Shown here piece after piece: positions 47,135 to 61,779 of a stretch of DNA of 64,000 nt; position 1 is the first letter of the stretch, and the number at the start of each line of letters is the position of its first letter. The stretch is from Shewanella sp. OMA3-2 (GTDB lineage Bacteria; Pseudomonadota; Gammaproteobacteria; Enterobacterales; Shewanellaceae), in NCBI RefSeq assembly GCF_021513195.1, contig NZ_CP090974.1:694001-758000 (forward strand), written 5' to 3'. The position numbers were made by a program, and so were the translations under genes. The notes below the pieces were generated by a model. It had not been told where the DNA came from. It saw nothing but the letters and a program-made list of their open reading frames with translations, and did not search any database.

Positions 47135-48301
47135 ATGTTTGAGATCATGGATTCACATTCAGACGAAGCGGTGATTAAAGTCATCGGTGTCGGTGGTGGT
47201 GGCGGAAACGCTGTCGAACATATGGTAAAACACAGCATCGAAGGTGTTGAGTTTATCGTAACAAACACAGATGCACAGGCGTTACGTAAATCAAGTGCAG
47301 GTTCAACAATCCAACTTGGACGTGACGTAACAAAAGGTTTAGGGGCAGGGGCGAACCCAGACGTAGGCCGTCAAGCGGCAGAAGAAGACCGTGAAAATAT
47401 TCGTGCGGCGATTAAAGGTTCAGATATGATCTTTATCGCAGCGGGAATGGGTGGCGGTACTGGTACAGGTGCAGCACCAGTCGTTGCTGAAATCGCACGC
47501 GAAGAAGGCATTTTAACTGTCGCTGTTGTGACTAAACCGTTCCCATTTGAAGGCAAAAAGCGTATGGCATACGCTGAGCTAGGGATCGCTGAGTTAGCTA
47601 AACATGTGGATTCGTTAATTACCATTCCAAATGAAAAGCTACTTAAAGTGCTTGGTCGTGGCACCTCTCTACTAGATGCATTCGCTGCAGCTAATAACGT
47701 GCTCCTTGGTGCTGTGCAAGGTATTGCAGAGTTGATCACTCGCCCAGGCTTAATCAACGTGGATTTCGCCGACGTGAAAACCGTAATGTCTGAAATGGGT
47801 AATGCCATGATGGGCACAGGTGTTGCGACTGGTGATGATCGAGCAGAAGAAGCAGCAGAGGCGGCAGTTGCAAGTCCATTATTAGAAGATATTGATCTCG
47901 CTGGCGCCCGTGGCGTATTAGTGAACATTACAGCGGGTATGGACATCACAATTGAAGAGCTAGAAACAGTGGGTAACCATGTTAAAGCTTATGCATCTGA
48001 AAATGCGACAGTAGTCGTGGGTGCAGTGATTGATCCTGAAATGAGCGATGAGCTACGTGTAACGGTTGTTGCTACCGGTATTGGCATTGAAAAGAAGCCA
48101 GATATTCAGTTAGTGCAAAAAACAGCGCCACGTCCAGAGCCAGTGGTAATTGAACCACGTCCAGAGCCAGTTGATGAGCCTATTGTTGCGCCAACATATT
48201 CTTCGTCGAAGAGTAATGCTGTACCACAATCAGTTCCCGCTCCACGTGCCGATGCAGATTATTTAGATATTCCAGCATTTTTACGTAAGCAAGCTGATTA
48301 A
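47135..48301 (+). CDS. ftsZ: Cell division tubulin homologue FtsZ
   Basis: This 388-residue GTPase forms the Z ring. The GTP-binding signature GMGGGTGTG is at about 104-112, with [13 protein letters not shown] near 18-30 and [11 protein letters not shown] in the T7 loop with the catalytic Asp. After about residue 317 comes a variable linker with a short repeat (RPEPV twice) and then the conserved C-terminal peptide [14 protein letters not shown] that binds FtsA and ZipA. The length is standard (E. coli 383). Confidence 0.98.
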   Translation: MFEIMDSHSDEAVIKVIGVGGGGGNAVEHMVKHSIEGVEFIVTNTDAQALRKSSAGSTIQLGRDVTKGLGAGANPDVGRQAAEEDRENIRAAIKGSDMIFIAAGMGGGTGTGAAPVVAEIAREEGILTVAVVTKPFPFEGKKRMAYAELGIAELAKHVDSLITIPNEKLLKVLGRGTSLLDAFAAANNVLLGAVQGIAELITRPGLINVDFADVKTVMSEMGNAMMGTGVATGDDRAEEAAEAAVASPLLEDIDLAGARGVLVNITAGMDITIEELETVGNHVKAYASENATVVVGAVIDPEMSDELRVTVVATGIGIEKKPDIQLVQKTAPRPEPVVIEPRPEPVDEPIVAPTYSSSKSNAVPQSVPAPRADADYLDIPAFLRKQAD

Positions 48302-48310
48302 TTAGCATAG

Positions 48311-48341
48311 CTATCAACCCGTTTTAAAGCGGTTTTGATAG
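48311..48341 (+). terminator. Weak hairpin after ftsZ
   Basis: CTATCAA and TTGATAG, with inner CCG/CGG pairs, form a stem-loop 10 bases after the ftsZ stop. No clear T-run follows, so it may reduce or stabilise read-through rather than terminate. The rest of the 244-bp gap to lpxC probably holds the lpxC promoter. Confidence 0.45.
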
Positions 48342-48545
48342 GCTGATATTAATATTGTCTACAGTATTAATGTTAACAAAAGCGTGATGATTGCATAGTT
48401 GATAACGAAATGACGTTGTTCTGGGGCTATTTGCATTTTTTTTGTGAATTGTGCAAGATATGGTAGCATATCGTACCAGCTATACATGATGGCTTTGGGT
48501 GTTTATTTTAAGCTTCTGTTTTTATTGTTATTTACGGGTAAATGA

Positions 48546-49466
48546 ATGATTTTTCAAAGAACTGTTCAAAAAATGGTGAAGAGTACTGGTGTCGGATTAC
48601 ATTCTGGCAACAAGGTGACTCTGTGCATTAAGCCCGCACCAGTAAATACAGGGATTGTACTAACACGTACCGATCTAACGCCTCCAGTGTCTATCCCTGC
48701 CAAGGCTGAATTAGTGCGTGAAACGACAATGTGCACAGCGCTTGTAAATGATACAGGTGTTCGTATTTCTACAATTGAACATCTATTTGCAGCACTTGCT
48801 GGCTTAGGCATTGATAATGCGATTATCGAAGTTGATGCCCCTGAAATCCCAATTATGGATGGCAGTGCCAGTCCGTTTGTGTTTTTGCTGCAAAGTGCAG
48901 GCATAAAAGAGCAAGCGGCACCGAAAAAATACCTAAAAATTACCAAACCTATTCGTGTTGAAGACGGCGATAAATGGGCTGAGTTAAGACCTTTTAAAGG
49001 GTTCAGAGTTGATTTTAAAATTGATTTTGCTCATCCAGAAATTGCTCGTAGTCAGCAACATATGGTGATGGACTTTTCTACATCCGCTTTTGTAAAAGAT
49101 ATCAGCCGTGCTAGAACGTTCGGCTTTATGCGTGATATTGAATATTTGCGTGCTAATAACCTCGCTTTAGGTGGCAGCATGGAAAATGCTGTAGTGCTTG
49201 ACGAATACCGCGTTCTCAACCCTGATGGTCTGCGTTATGATGACGAGTTCGTTAAGCATAAAATTCTCGACGCTTTTGGTGACTTATATGTAGCAGGTCA
49301 TGCCATTGTCGGTGAATTTAAAGCATACAAAACAGGTCATGCATTAAATAATCAACTCGTTAGAGCGCTACTTGCCCAGCAGGATGCATGGGAATTAGTC
49401 AGCTTTGACAAAGAGGCTGATGTACCTGTCAGCTTTATTGTGCCGGGTACCACAGCACTAGCTTAA
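48546..49466 (+). CDS. lpxC: UDP-3-O-acyl-GlcNAc deacetylase LpxC
   Basis: This 306-residue zinc enzyme carries out the first committed step of lipid A synthesis. Zinc ligands are H79 ([10 protein letters not shown]), H238 and D242 ([10 protein letters not shown]), and H265 (KTGHALNN) is the catalytic His. [11 protein letters not shown] near the start and [12 protein letters not shown] are further signatures. The length equals E. coli LpxC (305). It is the last forward gene of the cluster and converges with the dciA-like gene; the stops overlap by 4 bases. Confidence 0.97.
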   Translation: MIFQRTVQKMVKSTGVGLHSGNKVTLCIKPAPVNTGIVLTRTDLTPPVSIPAKAELVRETTMCTALVNDTGVRISTIEHLFAALAGLGIDNAIIEVDAPEIPIMDGSASPFVFLLQSAGIKEQAAPKKYLKITKPIRVEDGDKWAELRPFKGFRVDFKIDFAHPEIARSQQHMVMDFSTSAFVKDISRARTFGFMRDIEYLRANNLALGGSMENAVVLDEYRVLNPDGLRYDDEFVKHKILDAFGDLYVAGHAIVGEFKAYKTGHALNNQLVRALLAQQDAWELVSFDKEADVPVSFIVPGTTALA

Positions 49467-49921
49467 TCGTTTGATTGCCTATTACGGCTGGCCAATGCAG
49501 CCAGCCGTTTTAGTTTTTCACCCAGAGATCCTTCCACATGATCAGCTAATGCAGCAATATGTTGTGCCGCTTCATTACTGATATAAGTGTGATTCATCTG
49601 GGAGTTTACATTTCCCATTGCTAATCCTGGGTTGACTTTAACCTCAATAGCAGTGAGCATGGGTAGCGTTTCAGCCTGAAGTTGTCGTAGTAGTTTAGGC
49701 TTTTGAAAATTAATTCTAGCGGCCCAGGCTGCGGATGAGGTTTCAACAACAAGAACACCCTGGCGGAGATTAGCTACTTTCAGCTGCTCTGCCGCAGGAC
49801 CATCGATAATCTGTTTTAGATAACGATTTAGATTATTTAGCAGTTCTGCTTTCTCAGCGAGTTCAGGTAGTTTTCCTGACAAATGTAATAAATTGCTGAG
49901 GTCTTGAGGGGGCTTTTTCAT
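49463..49921 (-). CDS. dciA: DUF721/DciA-family protein, putative replicative helicase loader
   Basis: This 152-residue protein starts at the ATG at 49921 ([12 protein letters not shown]); a longer frame to 50173 would run antisense through the M23 peptidase gene and is rejected. The DUF721 domain covers about residues 10-100, including [25 protein letters not shown] (known by V-L-V, W-A and L). DciA proteins load DnaB where DnaC is absent. The location between lpxC and the M23 gene next to secA is the same as in Pseudomonas and other gammaproteobacteria. Assignment is by domain and position. Confidence 0.82.
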   Translation of the reverse strand: MKKPPQDLSNLLHLSGKLPELAEKAELLNNLNRYLKQIIDGPAAEQLKVANLRQGVLVVETSSAAWAARINFQKPKLLRQLQAETLPMLTAIEVKVNPGLAMGNVNSQMNHTYISNEAAQHIAALADHVEGSLGEKLKRLAALASRNRQSND

Positions 49922-49948
49922 ATGATAATAAGATGGCTGAATTAGGCT

Positions 49949-50848
49949 ATGAGTGTAACAGTATTTGTTCAAGGTCGAAATGGGGTCACGCGTTGGCAAC
50001 CCAGTAAACGATGGTTTCTTTTGCCCATTATGATAATGGTCACTGGAACTGCTATTTATCAATACAGTACCGATCGCTTTGCTAATCAACAAGCTAAAGT
50101 AGATGAAAATCAACAGCTGCGTGAGCAACAACAACAGCAAGTTATTGAGCTCAAACACGCAACTGAAATTCAACTGGCTACGTTAGTAACTCATGTTGCT
50201 AAAATGCAGGCCAAAATTACCCGACTTGAAGCATTAGGCCAACAAGTTGCCCAAAATAATTTACTTGACGACCAATTCGATTTCCATGCAGAAGCAGGCA
50301 TCGGCGGTTACAGTGAATTAGGGACAGGAATCGAATTAAGCCAGCTTATGCATGATATGAATAAGCTAGCATCACGAATTGATAATAATAATCTTCAGTT
50401 GTCACTACTTGAAACAGTGTCAACAAATCTCCATATAGATGAAGAACGTTATATATCAGGGCGGCCAATCGATAAAGGTTGGTTATCTTCGCCCTATGGT
50501 TTACGCAATGACCCTTTTAATGGCCGTAGAACAATGCATAAAGGTATTGATTTTGCGGGACGAGAAGGGGCCGATGTTATTGCAACTGCCGCAGGTGTAA
50601 TAACGTGGTCAGGAAGTATGTTTGGGTATGGCGAGCTTATCGAAATAGATCATGGTAATGGTCTTCGTACTCGCTATGGACACAATAAATCTCTGTCAGT
50701 AAACGTAGGTGACGTCGTTGCCAAAGGCGATATTATCGCCAGTATGGGAAGCACAGGTCGTTCAACCGGCCCTCATGTGCATTACGAAGTGCTTCGCGGT
50801 GGACAACAAATAGATCCACAAAAATTTGTATACCGCAAAGCAAGTTGA
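49949..50848 (+). CDS. M23-family peptidoglycan endopeptidase-like protein
   Basis: This 299-residue protein has one N-terminal membrane helix (about 24-40), a coiled coil (about 50-100, Gln-rich) and a C-terminal LytM/M23 domain from about residue 175. Zinc-site motifs are present: MHKGIDFAG (HxxxD), and PHVHYEVL (HxH) with STGRSTGPH before it, so it is probably catalytically active. The family lies upstream of secA in many gammaproteobacteria. It faces the periplasm and would cut peptidoglycan crosslinks or act in division or elongation. Confidence 0.9.
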   Translation: MSVTVFVQGRNGVTRWQPSKRWFLLPIMIMVTGTAIYQYSTDRFANQQAKVDENQQLREQQQQQVIELKHATEIQLATLVTHVAKMQAKITRLEALGQQVAQNNLLDDQFDFHAEAGIGGYSELGTGIELSQLMHDMNKLASRIDNNNLQLSLLETVSTNLHIDEERYISGRPIDKGWLSSPYGLRNDPFNGRRTMHKGIDFAGREGADVIATAAGVITWSGSMFGYGELIEIDHGNGLRTRYGHNKSLSVNVGDVVAKGDIIASMGSTGRSTGPHVHYEVLRGGQQIDPQKFVYRKAS

Positions 50849-50905
50849 TCATATAACGGTTAATGCGCTCTGAAGAGCCAAACCTACAAGAGATAAGTGA
50901 CTAAG

Positions 50906-53629
50906 ATGTTAGGTAAATTACTGACAAAAGTATTTGGAAGCAGAAACGACCGTACCCTAAAAAACTTGGGTAAAGTGGTCACTAAAATTAACGCATTGGA
51001 AGCTGACTATGAAAAACTGTCCGATGAAGAACTAAAAGCAAAAACCGCAGAGTTTAGACAGCGTCTAGAATCAGGCGAAAGCCTAGATAGTTTGATGGCA
51101 GAAGCATTTGCCGTTGTGCGTGAAGCGTCAAAGCGTGTGTTTAATATGCGTCCTTTCGATGTCCAATTACTTGGTGGCATGGTATTAGACAGTAACCGTA
51201 TTGCTGAAATGCGTACCGGTGAAGGTAAAACGTTAACGGCCACATTGCCAGCATATTTAAATGGGCTCAGCGGCAAAGGCGTTCACGTAATTACGGTGAA
51301 TGATTATTTAGCCCGTCGTGATGCAGAGTTTAATCGCCCATTATTTGAGTTTTTAGGCTTAACGGTTGGTGTTAACGTTGCCGGTATTGGTCAAATAGAA
51401 AAGAAACAAGCTTATAACGCAGATATTACTTATGGCACAAATAACGAATTTGGCTTCGATTATCTGCGCGATAATATGGCTTTTTCTCCGCAAGAGCGTG
51501 TACAACGTCCTCTTAATTACGCCTTGATCGATGAAGTTGACTCAATTTTAATTGATGAAGCGCGTACACCACTGATTATTTCTGGTGCAGCTGAAGACAG
51601 CTCTGATCTTTATATTAAAGTGAACAAGTTAATTCCTAGTCTTGTACGTCAAGATAAAGAAGATACTGAAGACTATATAGGTGAAGGTGACTTCACAATC
51701 GATGAGAAAGGTAAGCAAGTTCATTTAACTGAACGCGGCCAAGAAAAAGTTGAACTGCTGTTAACCGAGCAAGGCATGTTAGCTGAAGGTGACTCACTTT
51801 ATTCAGCTGCAAATATTTCATTACTTCACCATGTTTATGCAGCCCTTCGTGCGCATACATTATTTGAGCGCGATGTTGACTACATTATTCAAGACGATGA
51901 TGTGGTCATTGTTGATGAACATACGGGTCGTACTATGCCTGGTCGTCGTTGGTCAGAAGGTTTACATCAAGCGGTTGAAGCTAAGGAAGGGGTTCATATT
52001 CAAAATGAAAACCAAACTCTTGCGTCAATTACCTTCCAGAACTACTTCCGCCAATATGACAAATTAGCCGGTATGACGGGTACTGCTGATACAGAAGCGT
52101 TCGAGTTTCAGCATATTTATGGCCTAGATACCGTTGTAGTACCCACTAACCGTCCAATGGTTCGTAACGATATGGCAGATCTTGTCTATCTAACGGCTGC
52201 AGAAAAGTATGATGCCATTATTGCTGATATTAAAGGATGTCGTGAACGTGGTCAGCCAGTATTAGTGGGCACCGTTTCTATTGAGCAATCAGAACTGCTT
52301 AATACATTATTGAACAAAGCCAACATCCCACATAGCGTGCTAAATGCTAAATTCCATGAGAAAGAAGCTGAGATTGTTGCTCAGGCCGGTAGTTTAGGTG
52401 CAGTAACAATTGCAACTAACATGGCTGGTCGTGGTACAGATATCGTATTAGGCGGTAACTGGAACATGGAAATTGAGGCGTTAGACAATCCAACAGCAGA
52501 GCAAAAAGCTAAAATTAAAGCTGATTGGCAAATACGTCATGATGAAGTGCTTGCTGCAGGTGGTTTACATATTTTAGGTACCGAGCGTCATGAGTCTCGT
52601 CGTATTGATAACCAGTTACGTGGTCGTGCTGGTCGTCAAGGTGATGCAGGTTCTTCACGTTTCTACTTATCAATGGAAGATAGCTTGATGCGCATCTTCG
52701 CATCAGATCGCGTTTCAAGCATGATGAAAAAACTTGGAATGGAAGAAGGCGAAGCTATTGAGCATCCATGGGTATCTCGTGCTATCGAAAATGCACAGCG
52801 TAAAGTAGAAGCGCGTAACTTCGATATTCGTAAGCAATTACTTGAATATGATGACGTGGCAAATGATCAACGCCAAGTTGTTTACTCTCAACGTAATGAG
52901 CTAATGGATGCAGAAAGCATTGAAGATACGATTAAAAATATCGAAGAAGATGTTGTTTCTGGCGTAATTGATACTTATATCCCACCGAATTCTTTAGAAG
53001 AGTTATGGGATATACCTGGGTTAGAGCAACGTTTACATAATGAGTTCGCATTAAAGCTTCCGATACAAGAGTGGTTAGATAAAGAAGACGATCTACATGA
53101 AGAGACATTACGTGAGCGTATTGTCACATCATGGACAGATGCTTTTAAAGCTAAAGAGCAGATGGTTGGTGCACAAGTATTACGCCAATTTGAAAAAGCC
53201 GTGATGCTACAAACCTTAGATGGTTTATGGAAGGAGCATTTAGCTGCGATGGATCATCTGCGTCAAGGTATCCATTTACGTGGGTATGCGCAGAAAAATC
53301 CTAAGCAAGAATATAAGCGTGAATCGTTTGAGTTATTCCAACAGATGCTTGAAACATTAAAGCACGATGTCATTAGTGTCTTATCGAAAGTGCAAGTACA
53401 AGCACAATCAGATGTAGACGACATGGAACAACGCCGTCGCGATGAAGAAGCTAAGATTAAACGTGATTACCAGCATGCATCCGCAGATGCATTGGACGAA
53501 GGCGAAGCTACAACTACTGCAGAAAAACCAAAGACGGTTATTCGCGATGGTGAAAAAGTTGGACGTAACGATCCGTGTCCTTGCGGATCAGGCCAGAAAT
53601 TTAAACAATGTCATGGCAAATTAAGTTAA
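50906..53629 (+). CDS. secA: Protein translocase ATPase SecA
   Basis: This 907-residue motor drives protein export through SecYEG. I use the ATG at 50906 ([16 protein letters not shown]), which matches the E. coli N-terminus; a GTG at 50897 would add three residues. Walker A MRTGEGKT is at about 102-109, [14 protein letters not shown] is Walker B, and [10 protein letters not shown] and GRAGRQGD belong to the second helicase domain. The C-terminal zinc motif [14 protein letters not shown] that binds SecB is present. The length is standard (901 in E. coli). A terminator follows. Confidence 0.97.
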   Translation: MLGKLLTKVFGSRNDRTLKNLGKVVTKINALEADYEKLSDEELKAKTAEFRQRLESGESLDSLMAEAFAVVREASKRVFNMRPFDVQLLGGMVLDSNRIAEMRTGEGKTLTATLPAYLNGLSGKGVHVITVNDYLARRDAEFNRPLFEFLGLTVGVNVAGIGQIEKKQAYNADITYGTNNEFGFDYLRDNMAFSPQERVQRPLNYALIDEVDSILIDEARTPLIISGAAEDSSDLYIKVNKLIPSLVRQDKEDTEDYIGEGDFTIDEKGKQVHLTERGQEKVELLLTEQGMLAEGDSLYSAANISLLHHVYAALRAHTLFERDVDYIIQDDDVVIVDEHTGRTMPGRRWSEGLHQAVEAKEGVHIQNENQTLASITFQNYFRQYDKLAGMTGTADTEAFEFQHIYGLDTVVVPTNRPMVRNDMADLVYLTAAEKYDAIIADIKGCRERGQPVLVGTVSIEQSELLNTLLNKANIPHSVLNAKFHEKEAEIVAQAGSLGAVTIATNMAGRGTDIVLGGNWNMEIEALDNPTAEQKAKIKADWQIRHDEVLAAGGLHILGTERHESRRIDNQLRGRAGRQGDAGSSRFYLSMEDSLMRIFASDRVSSMMKKLGMEEGEAIEHPWVSRAIENAQRKVEARNFDIRKQLLEYDDVANDQRQVVYSQRNELMDAESIEDTIKNIEEDVVSGVIDTYIPPNSLEELWDIPGLEQRLHNEFALKLPIQEWLDKEDDLHEETLRERIVTSWTDAFKAKEQMVGAQVLRQFEKAVMLQTLDGLWKEHLAAMDHLRQGIHLRGYAQKNPKQEYKRESFELFQQMLETLKHDVISVLSKVQVQAQSDVDDMEQRRRDEEAKIKRDYQHASADALDEGEATTTAEKPKTVIRDGEKVGRNDPCPCGSGQKFKQCHGKLS

Positions 53630-53670
53630 TACACCCGTTAACTTAGCTAAACCAACATAGTGATGATGAA

Positions 53671-53697
53671 AAGCAGCTTATATAGCTGCTTTTTTTA
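53671..53697 (+). terminator. Terminator after secA
   Basis: AAGCAGCT and AGCTGCTT pair around TATAT and are followed by TTTTTT. Confidence 0.85.
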
Positions 53698-53792
53698 TGC
53701 CTAGTGAATAAGAGTTTAAAGCCAGACATCCACACATTGTGGATAACTTTGGGGGTAAATGGTGTAAAACGTGTAGGTAAGTGGGTAACTAT

Positions 53793-53821
53793 AAAAAAGA
53801 TCGCTAAAAGTCGATCTTTTT
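53793..53821 (+). terminator. Bidirectional terminator-like hairpin upstream of the rRNA promoter
   Basis: AAAAAGATCG and CGATCTTTTT flank an 8-base loop (CTAAAAGT). It sits 12 bases before the rRNA operon -35 and may shield the promoter from read-through. Confidence 0.6.
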
Positions 53822-53833
53822 ACACAAAAGCAC

Positions 53834-53861
53834 TTGCACCGCTTCAGAATCTCCCTATAAT
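53834..53861 (+). promoter_or_regulatory. rRNA operon promoter
   Basis: TTGCAC (-35, 53834-53839) and TATAAT (-10, 53856-53861) are 16 bases apart. A GCGC discriminator follows the -10, the feature linked to stringent and growth-rate control of rRNA promoters. The 16S gene begins about 440 bases downstream. Confidence 0.8.
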
Positions 53862-54088
53862 GCGCAACCACTGACACGGCACAGCGCGAAAGCAAAGTGG
53901 CATCCAAGGTTAATCACTGAGGAAGTTCAGGTTGATTTGAAAGGATAAAGACTTCGGTTTCATCATCAAATCAACAGCGAAAAGAAAGTTTGAAAAAACA
54001 CTTGACGCTAACAACAGGGTCTGTAGAATACGCAGCCCAAGCCAACGACCTAGCGTCTAACGGCGATGTTTGAAAAATTAACATCAAC

Positions 54089-54099
54089 GCTCTTTAACA
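54089..54099 (+). promoter_or_regulatory. boxA antitermination site, rRNA leader
   Basis: GCTCTTTAACA matches the NusB/NusE boxA consensus. It lies 205 bases before the 16S rRNA. A second copy occurs before the 23S at 56313-56323. Confidence 0.85.
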
Positions 54100-54102
54100 A
54101 TT

Positions 54103-54120
54103 TATCAAGTAATCTGTGTG
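54103..54120 (+). other. 16S processing stem, 5' arm
   Basis: TATCAAGTAATCTGTGTG is perfectly complementary over 18 bases to 55898-55915 downstream of the 16S gene. Together they form the long RNase III stem that loops out the 16S precursor. Confidence 0.8.
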
Positions 54121-54303
54121 GACATTCACAGGTATTGAGTTATTCGAAATTGTCTTCTGTTCTTCGGAATGTTGGCAATCAAAAAATTTAAACTCAATGC
54201 AACGATGAATGTTCATAGCAATATGTACAAAAAGACTTTGTTAACTTCGGTTGATAAAGCAATCAGAATTCATTGAGCCGAATCGCAAGATTCAAAAAAA
54301 CTT

Positions 54304-55848
<1,545 letters not shown>

Positions 55849-55897
55849 CCTATACGACTAACTCAATACCTAAAGTGCAGCAATGCATGTGAGTGTT

Positions 55898-55915
55898 CAC
55901 ACAGATTACTTGATA
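55898..55915 (+). other. 16S processing stem, 3' arm
   Basis: CACACAGATTACTTGATA pairs perfectly with 54103-54120 to form the 16S precursor stem cut by RNase III. Confidence 0.8.
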
Positions 55916-55936
55916 GAAAGAAAGAGAAATTATGTT

Positions 55937-56013
<77 letters not shown>

Positions 56014-56155
56014 ATTTTTCCTACTCTGCGTTGGAAGATAACTCGTTTAGTGAACTAAACGTCGTCATCATCCGCCTTGATTAGAAATGATTGGCAAGCC
56101 AAATAAATTGGCTGACCTTCTTAGAAGGTGAACATAAATTCTCGCTGTATGTAAA

Positions 56156-56231
56156 GGGGTTATAGCTCAGCTGGGAGAGCGCCTGCCTTGCACGCAGGAG
56201 GTCTGCGGTTCGATCCCGCATAGCTCCACCA
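56156..56231 (+). tRNA. tRNA-Ala (TGC)
   Basis: 76 bases with encoded CCA. The anticodon loop CTTGCAC contains TGC. The acceptor stem carries the G3-T70 pair that marks alanine tRNA. All arms pair normally. It is the second spacer tRNA of the rRNA operon. Confidence 0.97.
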
Positions 56232-56312
56232 TTCATCTTAGATGAAATACATACACATTGGTCAGAGATGCCAAAGATAAGTGAAAAATTTATCTTTGGC
56301 TTTTTTAAGCCC

Positions 56313-56338
56313 GCTCTTTAACAATTTGGAAAGCTGAT
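56313..56338 (+). promoter_or_regulatory. Spacer boxA and 23S processing stem, 5' arm
   Basis: GCTCTTTAACA (56313-56323) is the second boxA. AATTTGGAAAGCTGAT (56323-56338) pairs with 59581-59596 after the 23S gene over 16 positions with one G-T pair, forming the 23S precursor stem. The remaining spacer (56232-56576) shows no gene. Confidence 0.78.
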
Positions 56339-56576
56339 AGTACTAACTAAAGGCGCATAGATGATGATTCGTTGTTGTTTGTGTGATTATGTTAGTGCGA
56401 AAAACGTTAATACGAAAGTATTAACACTTGAGTTCTCAAAACACTGTTTAAGTGTCTTGAATATTCTAAAAACTAAGGCGAGTCACACTTCCTAGTCGGG
56501 AGTGAGACAAGTAAAAACCAGCTAGTTGCGATACAGTCTAATTAGTTCACGCAAGTGAAACTCATTTGGGTTGTAT

Positions 56577-59479
<2,903 letters not shown>

Positions 59480-59580
59480 ACAACCCAGATGGGTTTTACT
59501 GATACGACTTAGTATTAGAATGTGACACTTAAGCAGTGCGAAAACTCAAATAAGCGAAGCTCTGATAAGGGCGTAAGCAA

Positions 59581-59596
59581 ATCAGCTTTCCGAATT
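59581..59596 (+). other. 23S processing stem, 3' arm
   Basis: ATCAGCTTTCCGAATT pairs with 56323-56338 to close the 23S precursor stem. Confidence 0.75.
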
Positions 59597-59636
59597 ATTA
59601 TTTAATGCACAATGAGTGTGTTAGATAAACCAAATT

Positions 59637-59755
59637 TGTCTGGAAACCATAGAGCTGTGGCACCACCTGATCCCATTCCGAACTCAGAAGTGAAACACAG
59701 TATCGCCGATGGTAGTGTGGGGTCTCCCCATGTGAGAGTAGGTCATTTCCAGGCG
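59637..59755 (+). rRNA. rrf: 5S ribosomal RNA
   Basis: About 119 bases from TGTCTGG to CCAGGCG, whose ends pair. The internal CCGAACTCAGAAGTGAAAC and GCCGATGGTAGTGTGG are conserved 5S sequences. It is the last rRNA gene of the operon. Confidence 0.95.
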
Positions 59756-59781
59756 CCAAATTGACTCGAAAGAGTAGTGAT

Positions 59782-59811
59782 AAGCCCGTTACTAATGTAA
59801 CGGGCTTTTTT
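59782..59811 (+). terminator. rRNA operon terminator, copy 1
   Basis: AAGCCCGTTAC and GTAACGGGCTT pair around TAAT and are followed by a T-run. It stands 27 bases after the 5S gene. Confidence 0.92.
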
Positions 59812-59931
59812 ACGTCTGCGATTTGAGGATAACATTTGAGCATAAACGTAGTGTGGCCGACATGCCCATGTGAGAATAGGTCATTTCCAGGCGCCAAATT
59901 GACTCGAAACATTCTCTGAAAAGAGAGTGAT

Positions 59932-59962
59932 AAGCCCGTTACTAATGTAACGGGCTTTTTTT
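59932..59962 (+). terminator. rRNA operon terminator, copy 2
   Basis: Same stem and loop as copy 1 (AAGCCCGTTAC/GTAACGGGCTT) with one more T in the run. Confidence 0.9.
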
Positions 59963-60082
59963 ACGTCTGCGATTTGAGGATAACATTTGAGCATAAAAGT
60001 AGTGTGGCCGATATGCCCATGTGAAAGTAGGTCTTTCCAGGCGCCAAATTGACTCGAAACATTTCTCTGAAAAGAGAGTGAT

Positions 60083-60112
60083 AAGCCCGTTGTTAACGCA
60101 ACGGGCTTTTTT
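60083..60112 (+). terminator. rRNA operon terminator, copy 3
   Basis: AAGCCCGTTG and its partner CAACGGGCTT; the inner part of the stem and the loop have changed on both arms so that pairing is kept, a sign that selection maintained the hairpin. Confidence 0.88.
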
Positions 60113-60279
60113 ACGTCTGCGATTTGAGGATAGCATTTGAGCATAAAAGTAGTGTGGCTTTTTTGTTTGCGGATTGAAAATTATTCTCGAACAGTACTTT
60201 GCTCCCCGCAGAAAGATCACAGATTAAATCGGATTGAGGTTATAGGTAGTGTGATCGATATGCCTCTGTAATAGTAGGT

Positions 60280-60764
60280 TTAGTGCTTATCAAACACAGT
60301 TTGATGTTGGGGTGAATATGAAGGACTGGTCTGAAACTGGCTATGACGGCGCTAAATATACTCTAATAAAGCAATAATCCCTTTTCTTATAGCACAGTGA
60401 TTCATGCCCCCTAAGACTGACCTTAGTCGGTAATGACCGAGGTTGCGTGCGCACATCAAAAAAGTAAGCTACGGCTAATAAATACAAACGCATCCGGGCG
60501 GCTGCAGTTTGCTTGTGTAGCTTGATTAATTACAAATTAGTACGTTGTTTTATTGCAAAAAATTGATGTCTGCTGACACAGTGATGAGATTATATTTTTA
60601 GCAAAATGGAATTGTGACTGTTTTAAATTACAAAAGGCTGGAAAGGCTTATTGTCAGTTATTGCGGCTATTATCTATAAAGATTAGATTATTAGCGTGGA
60701 TCAAAGCCAGATGTTGCACTGGCTTTGATCCATGTTCAAGCCACCCGTTAACGGTTTGGGTGAT
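60280..60764. other. Non-coding region after the rRNA operon
   Basis: These 485 bases carry no convincing gene on either strand. A short inverted repeat at 60703-60733 (GATCAAAGCCAG and CTGGCTTTGATC) lies just after the rarD stop on the minus strand and could act as its terminator. Confidence 0.5.
60703..60733 (-). terminator. Possible terminator after rarD
   Basis: GATCAAAGCCAG and CTGGCTTTGATC form a perfect 12-bp stem with a loop of about 7 bases, 31 bases past the rarD stop. No strong T-run is seen on the minus strand, so the call is tentative. Confidence 0.5.
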
Positions 60765-61667
60765 TTATGGGTTACTTGCGTTTTTTCGTTTCTGATGCTG
60801 CTTAAACATGTCACTGACAAATACCACAAGCGCTAACCAAATAAACCCAAACGTTAGCCCTTTTTCCATATCAAAGGGTTCATTAAATAGCTTTACAGCT
60901 ATCATGAACATGATACAGGGGCCTATGTATTGAAAGAACCCTAGAATGGAAAAGGGGATACGTACAGCAGCACCCGCAAAGCAAAGTAAGGGAATAGTCG
61001 TTACAATTCCCGCTGCAATTAAAGTCAGGTTTAAACTAAGGTTATTGACTAGCATACTGGTTGCGGAGGAATCTAGAGTCAACAGTAAGTAACCTAAAGC
61101 GATTGGTAGTAGTAATGCTGTTTCAACTAGTAAGCCTGTTTTAGCATCTATGTTGACCTTTTTGCGCAGTAAGCCGTAGAAACCAAAAGTAGCGGCCAAT
61201 GCTAGCGATACCAATGGAATAGACCCAAAAGAAATTAACTGCAGAAGCACCCCAATAAAGGCCAAGCTTACAGCAAGCCACTGCAACTTACGCAACCTTT
61301 CCCTTAGAAATAACATACCTAAAAAGACATTAAATAAAGGGTTGATGAAGTAACCTAAACTGGCATCTAACATGTGGTCATTATTAATAGCCCAAATAAA
61401 GATTAACCAATTAGCTGCGATTAATATCGAGGTAACAATTAATACTCCTACTTGTTTGGGCTGTTTAAGCACTAAGCGTAAACGCCCAAATCCACCGATA
61501 AATTGCATTAACAAGATCATAAATACAAATGACCAAATAACTCGGTGCATTAAGATTTCAAGTGGAGACACTTGGATGAGTAATTTGAAGTAAAGCGGAG
61601 CAACCCCCCAGATAACGTAGGCGCACACAGAAAGTATAACGCCTTTGCGGTATTCTAAATCAGGCAT
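60765..61667 (-). CDS. rarD: RarD-type EamA-family transporter
   Basis: This 300-residue inner membrane protein has ten predicted helices and two EamA repeats. The N-terminus RKGVILSVCAYVIWGVAPLYFKLL and HRVIWSFVFM are typical of RarD (seen as G-V-x-W-G and H-R-x-x-W-S). The length equals E. coli RarD (296). RarD proteins were named for chloramphenicol sensitivity; the natural substrate is unknown. No operon partner overlaps it, and the next gene on the same strand (hotdog thioesterase) lies 112 bp upstream. Confidence 0.9.
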   Translation of the reverse strand: MPDLEYRKGVILSVCAYVIWGVAPLYFKLLIQVSPLEILMHRVIWSFVFMILLMQFIGGFGRLRLVLKQPKQVGVLIVTSILIAANWLIFIWAINNDHMLDASLGYFINPLFNVFLGMLFLRERLRKLQWLAVSLAFIGVLLQLISFGSIPLVSLALAATFGFYGLLRKKVNIDAKTGLLVETALLLPIALGYLLLTLDSSATSMLVNNLSLNLTLIAAGIVTTIPLLCFAGAAVRIPFSILGFFQYIGPCIMFMIAVKLFNEPFDMEKGLTFGFIWLALVVFVSDMFKQHQKRKNASNP

Positions 61668-61779
61668 AAGTTCACAGGAGGGTTAGGTAAATTAGCTGGC
61701 GATTGTATGCCTCATCGATTATTGACTCAAGTAAACTTGTGTATCTTATTCGATTGTTGCTGTAAAGATTTTGTGCACA

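Larger units (their letters stand above)
59712..60279 (+). repeat. Tandem array of decayed 5S 3'-end repeats with terminators
   Basis: Units start at 59712 (inside the real 5S), 59848, 59999 and a cut-short one at 60149; a more decayed copy lies at 60246-60279. Spacings are 136, 151 and 150 bp. Each full unit contains the 5S tail (GTAGTGTGG ... CCATGTGA.A.TAGGTC ... CCAGGCG), a common spacer (CCAAATTGACTCGAA), a hairpin terminator and a tail (TCTGCGATTTGAGGAT). The copies differ by small changes, and copies after the first lack the 5' 75 bases of 5S, so they cannot make 5S RNA. Confidence 0.9.

Noticed and set aside
49922..50173. Extended N-terminus of the dciA-like gene
   Set aside because: It would lie antisense inside the M23 peptidase gene and add a low-complexity leader. 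The ATG at 49921 fits the domain start.
53738..53746. Single DnaA box (TGTGGATAA) between secA and the rRNA operon
   Set aside because: It is one isolated match with no cluster, AT-rich unwinding region or dnaA/gidA context, so it is not an origin.
59712..60157. Possible CRISPR-like array
   Set aside because: Unit length is about 150 bp and the spacers are also repeated; each unit is recognisably 5S tail plus terminator. There are no cas genes nearby.
59598..60220. Overlapping minus-strand frames with repeated peptide text after the 5S gene
   Set aside because: They arise from the tandem 5S-tail repeats read in antisense. They have no start signals and cross the terminators.
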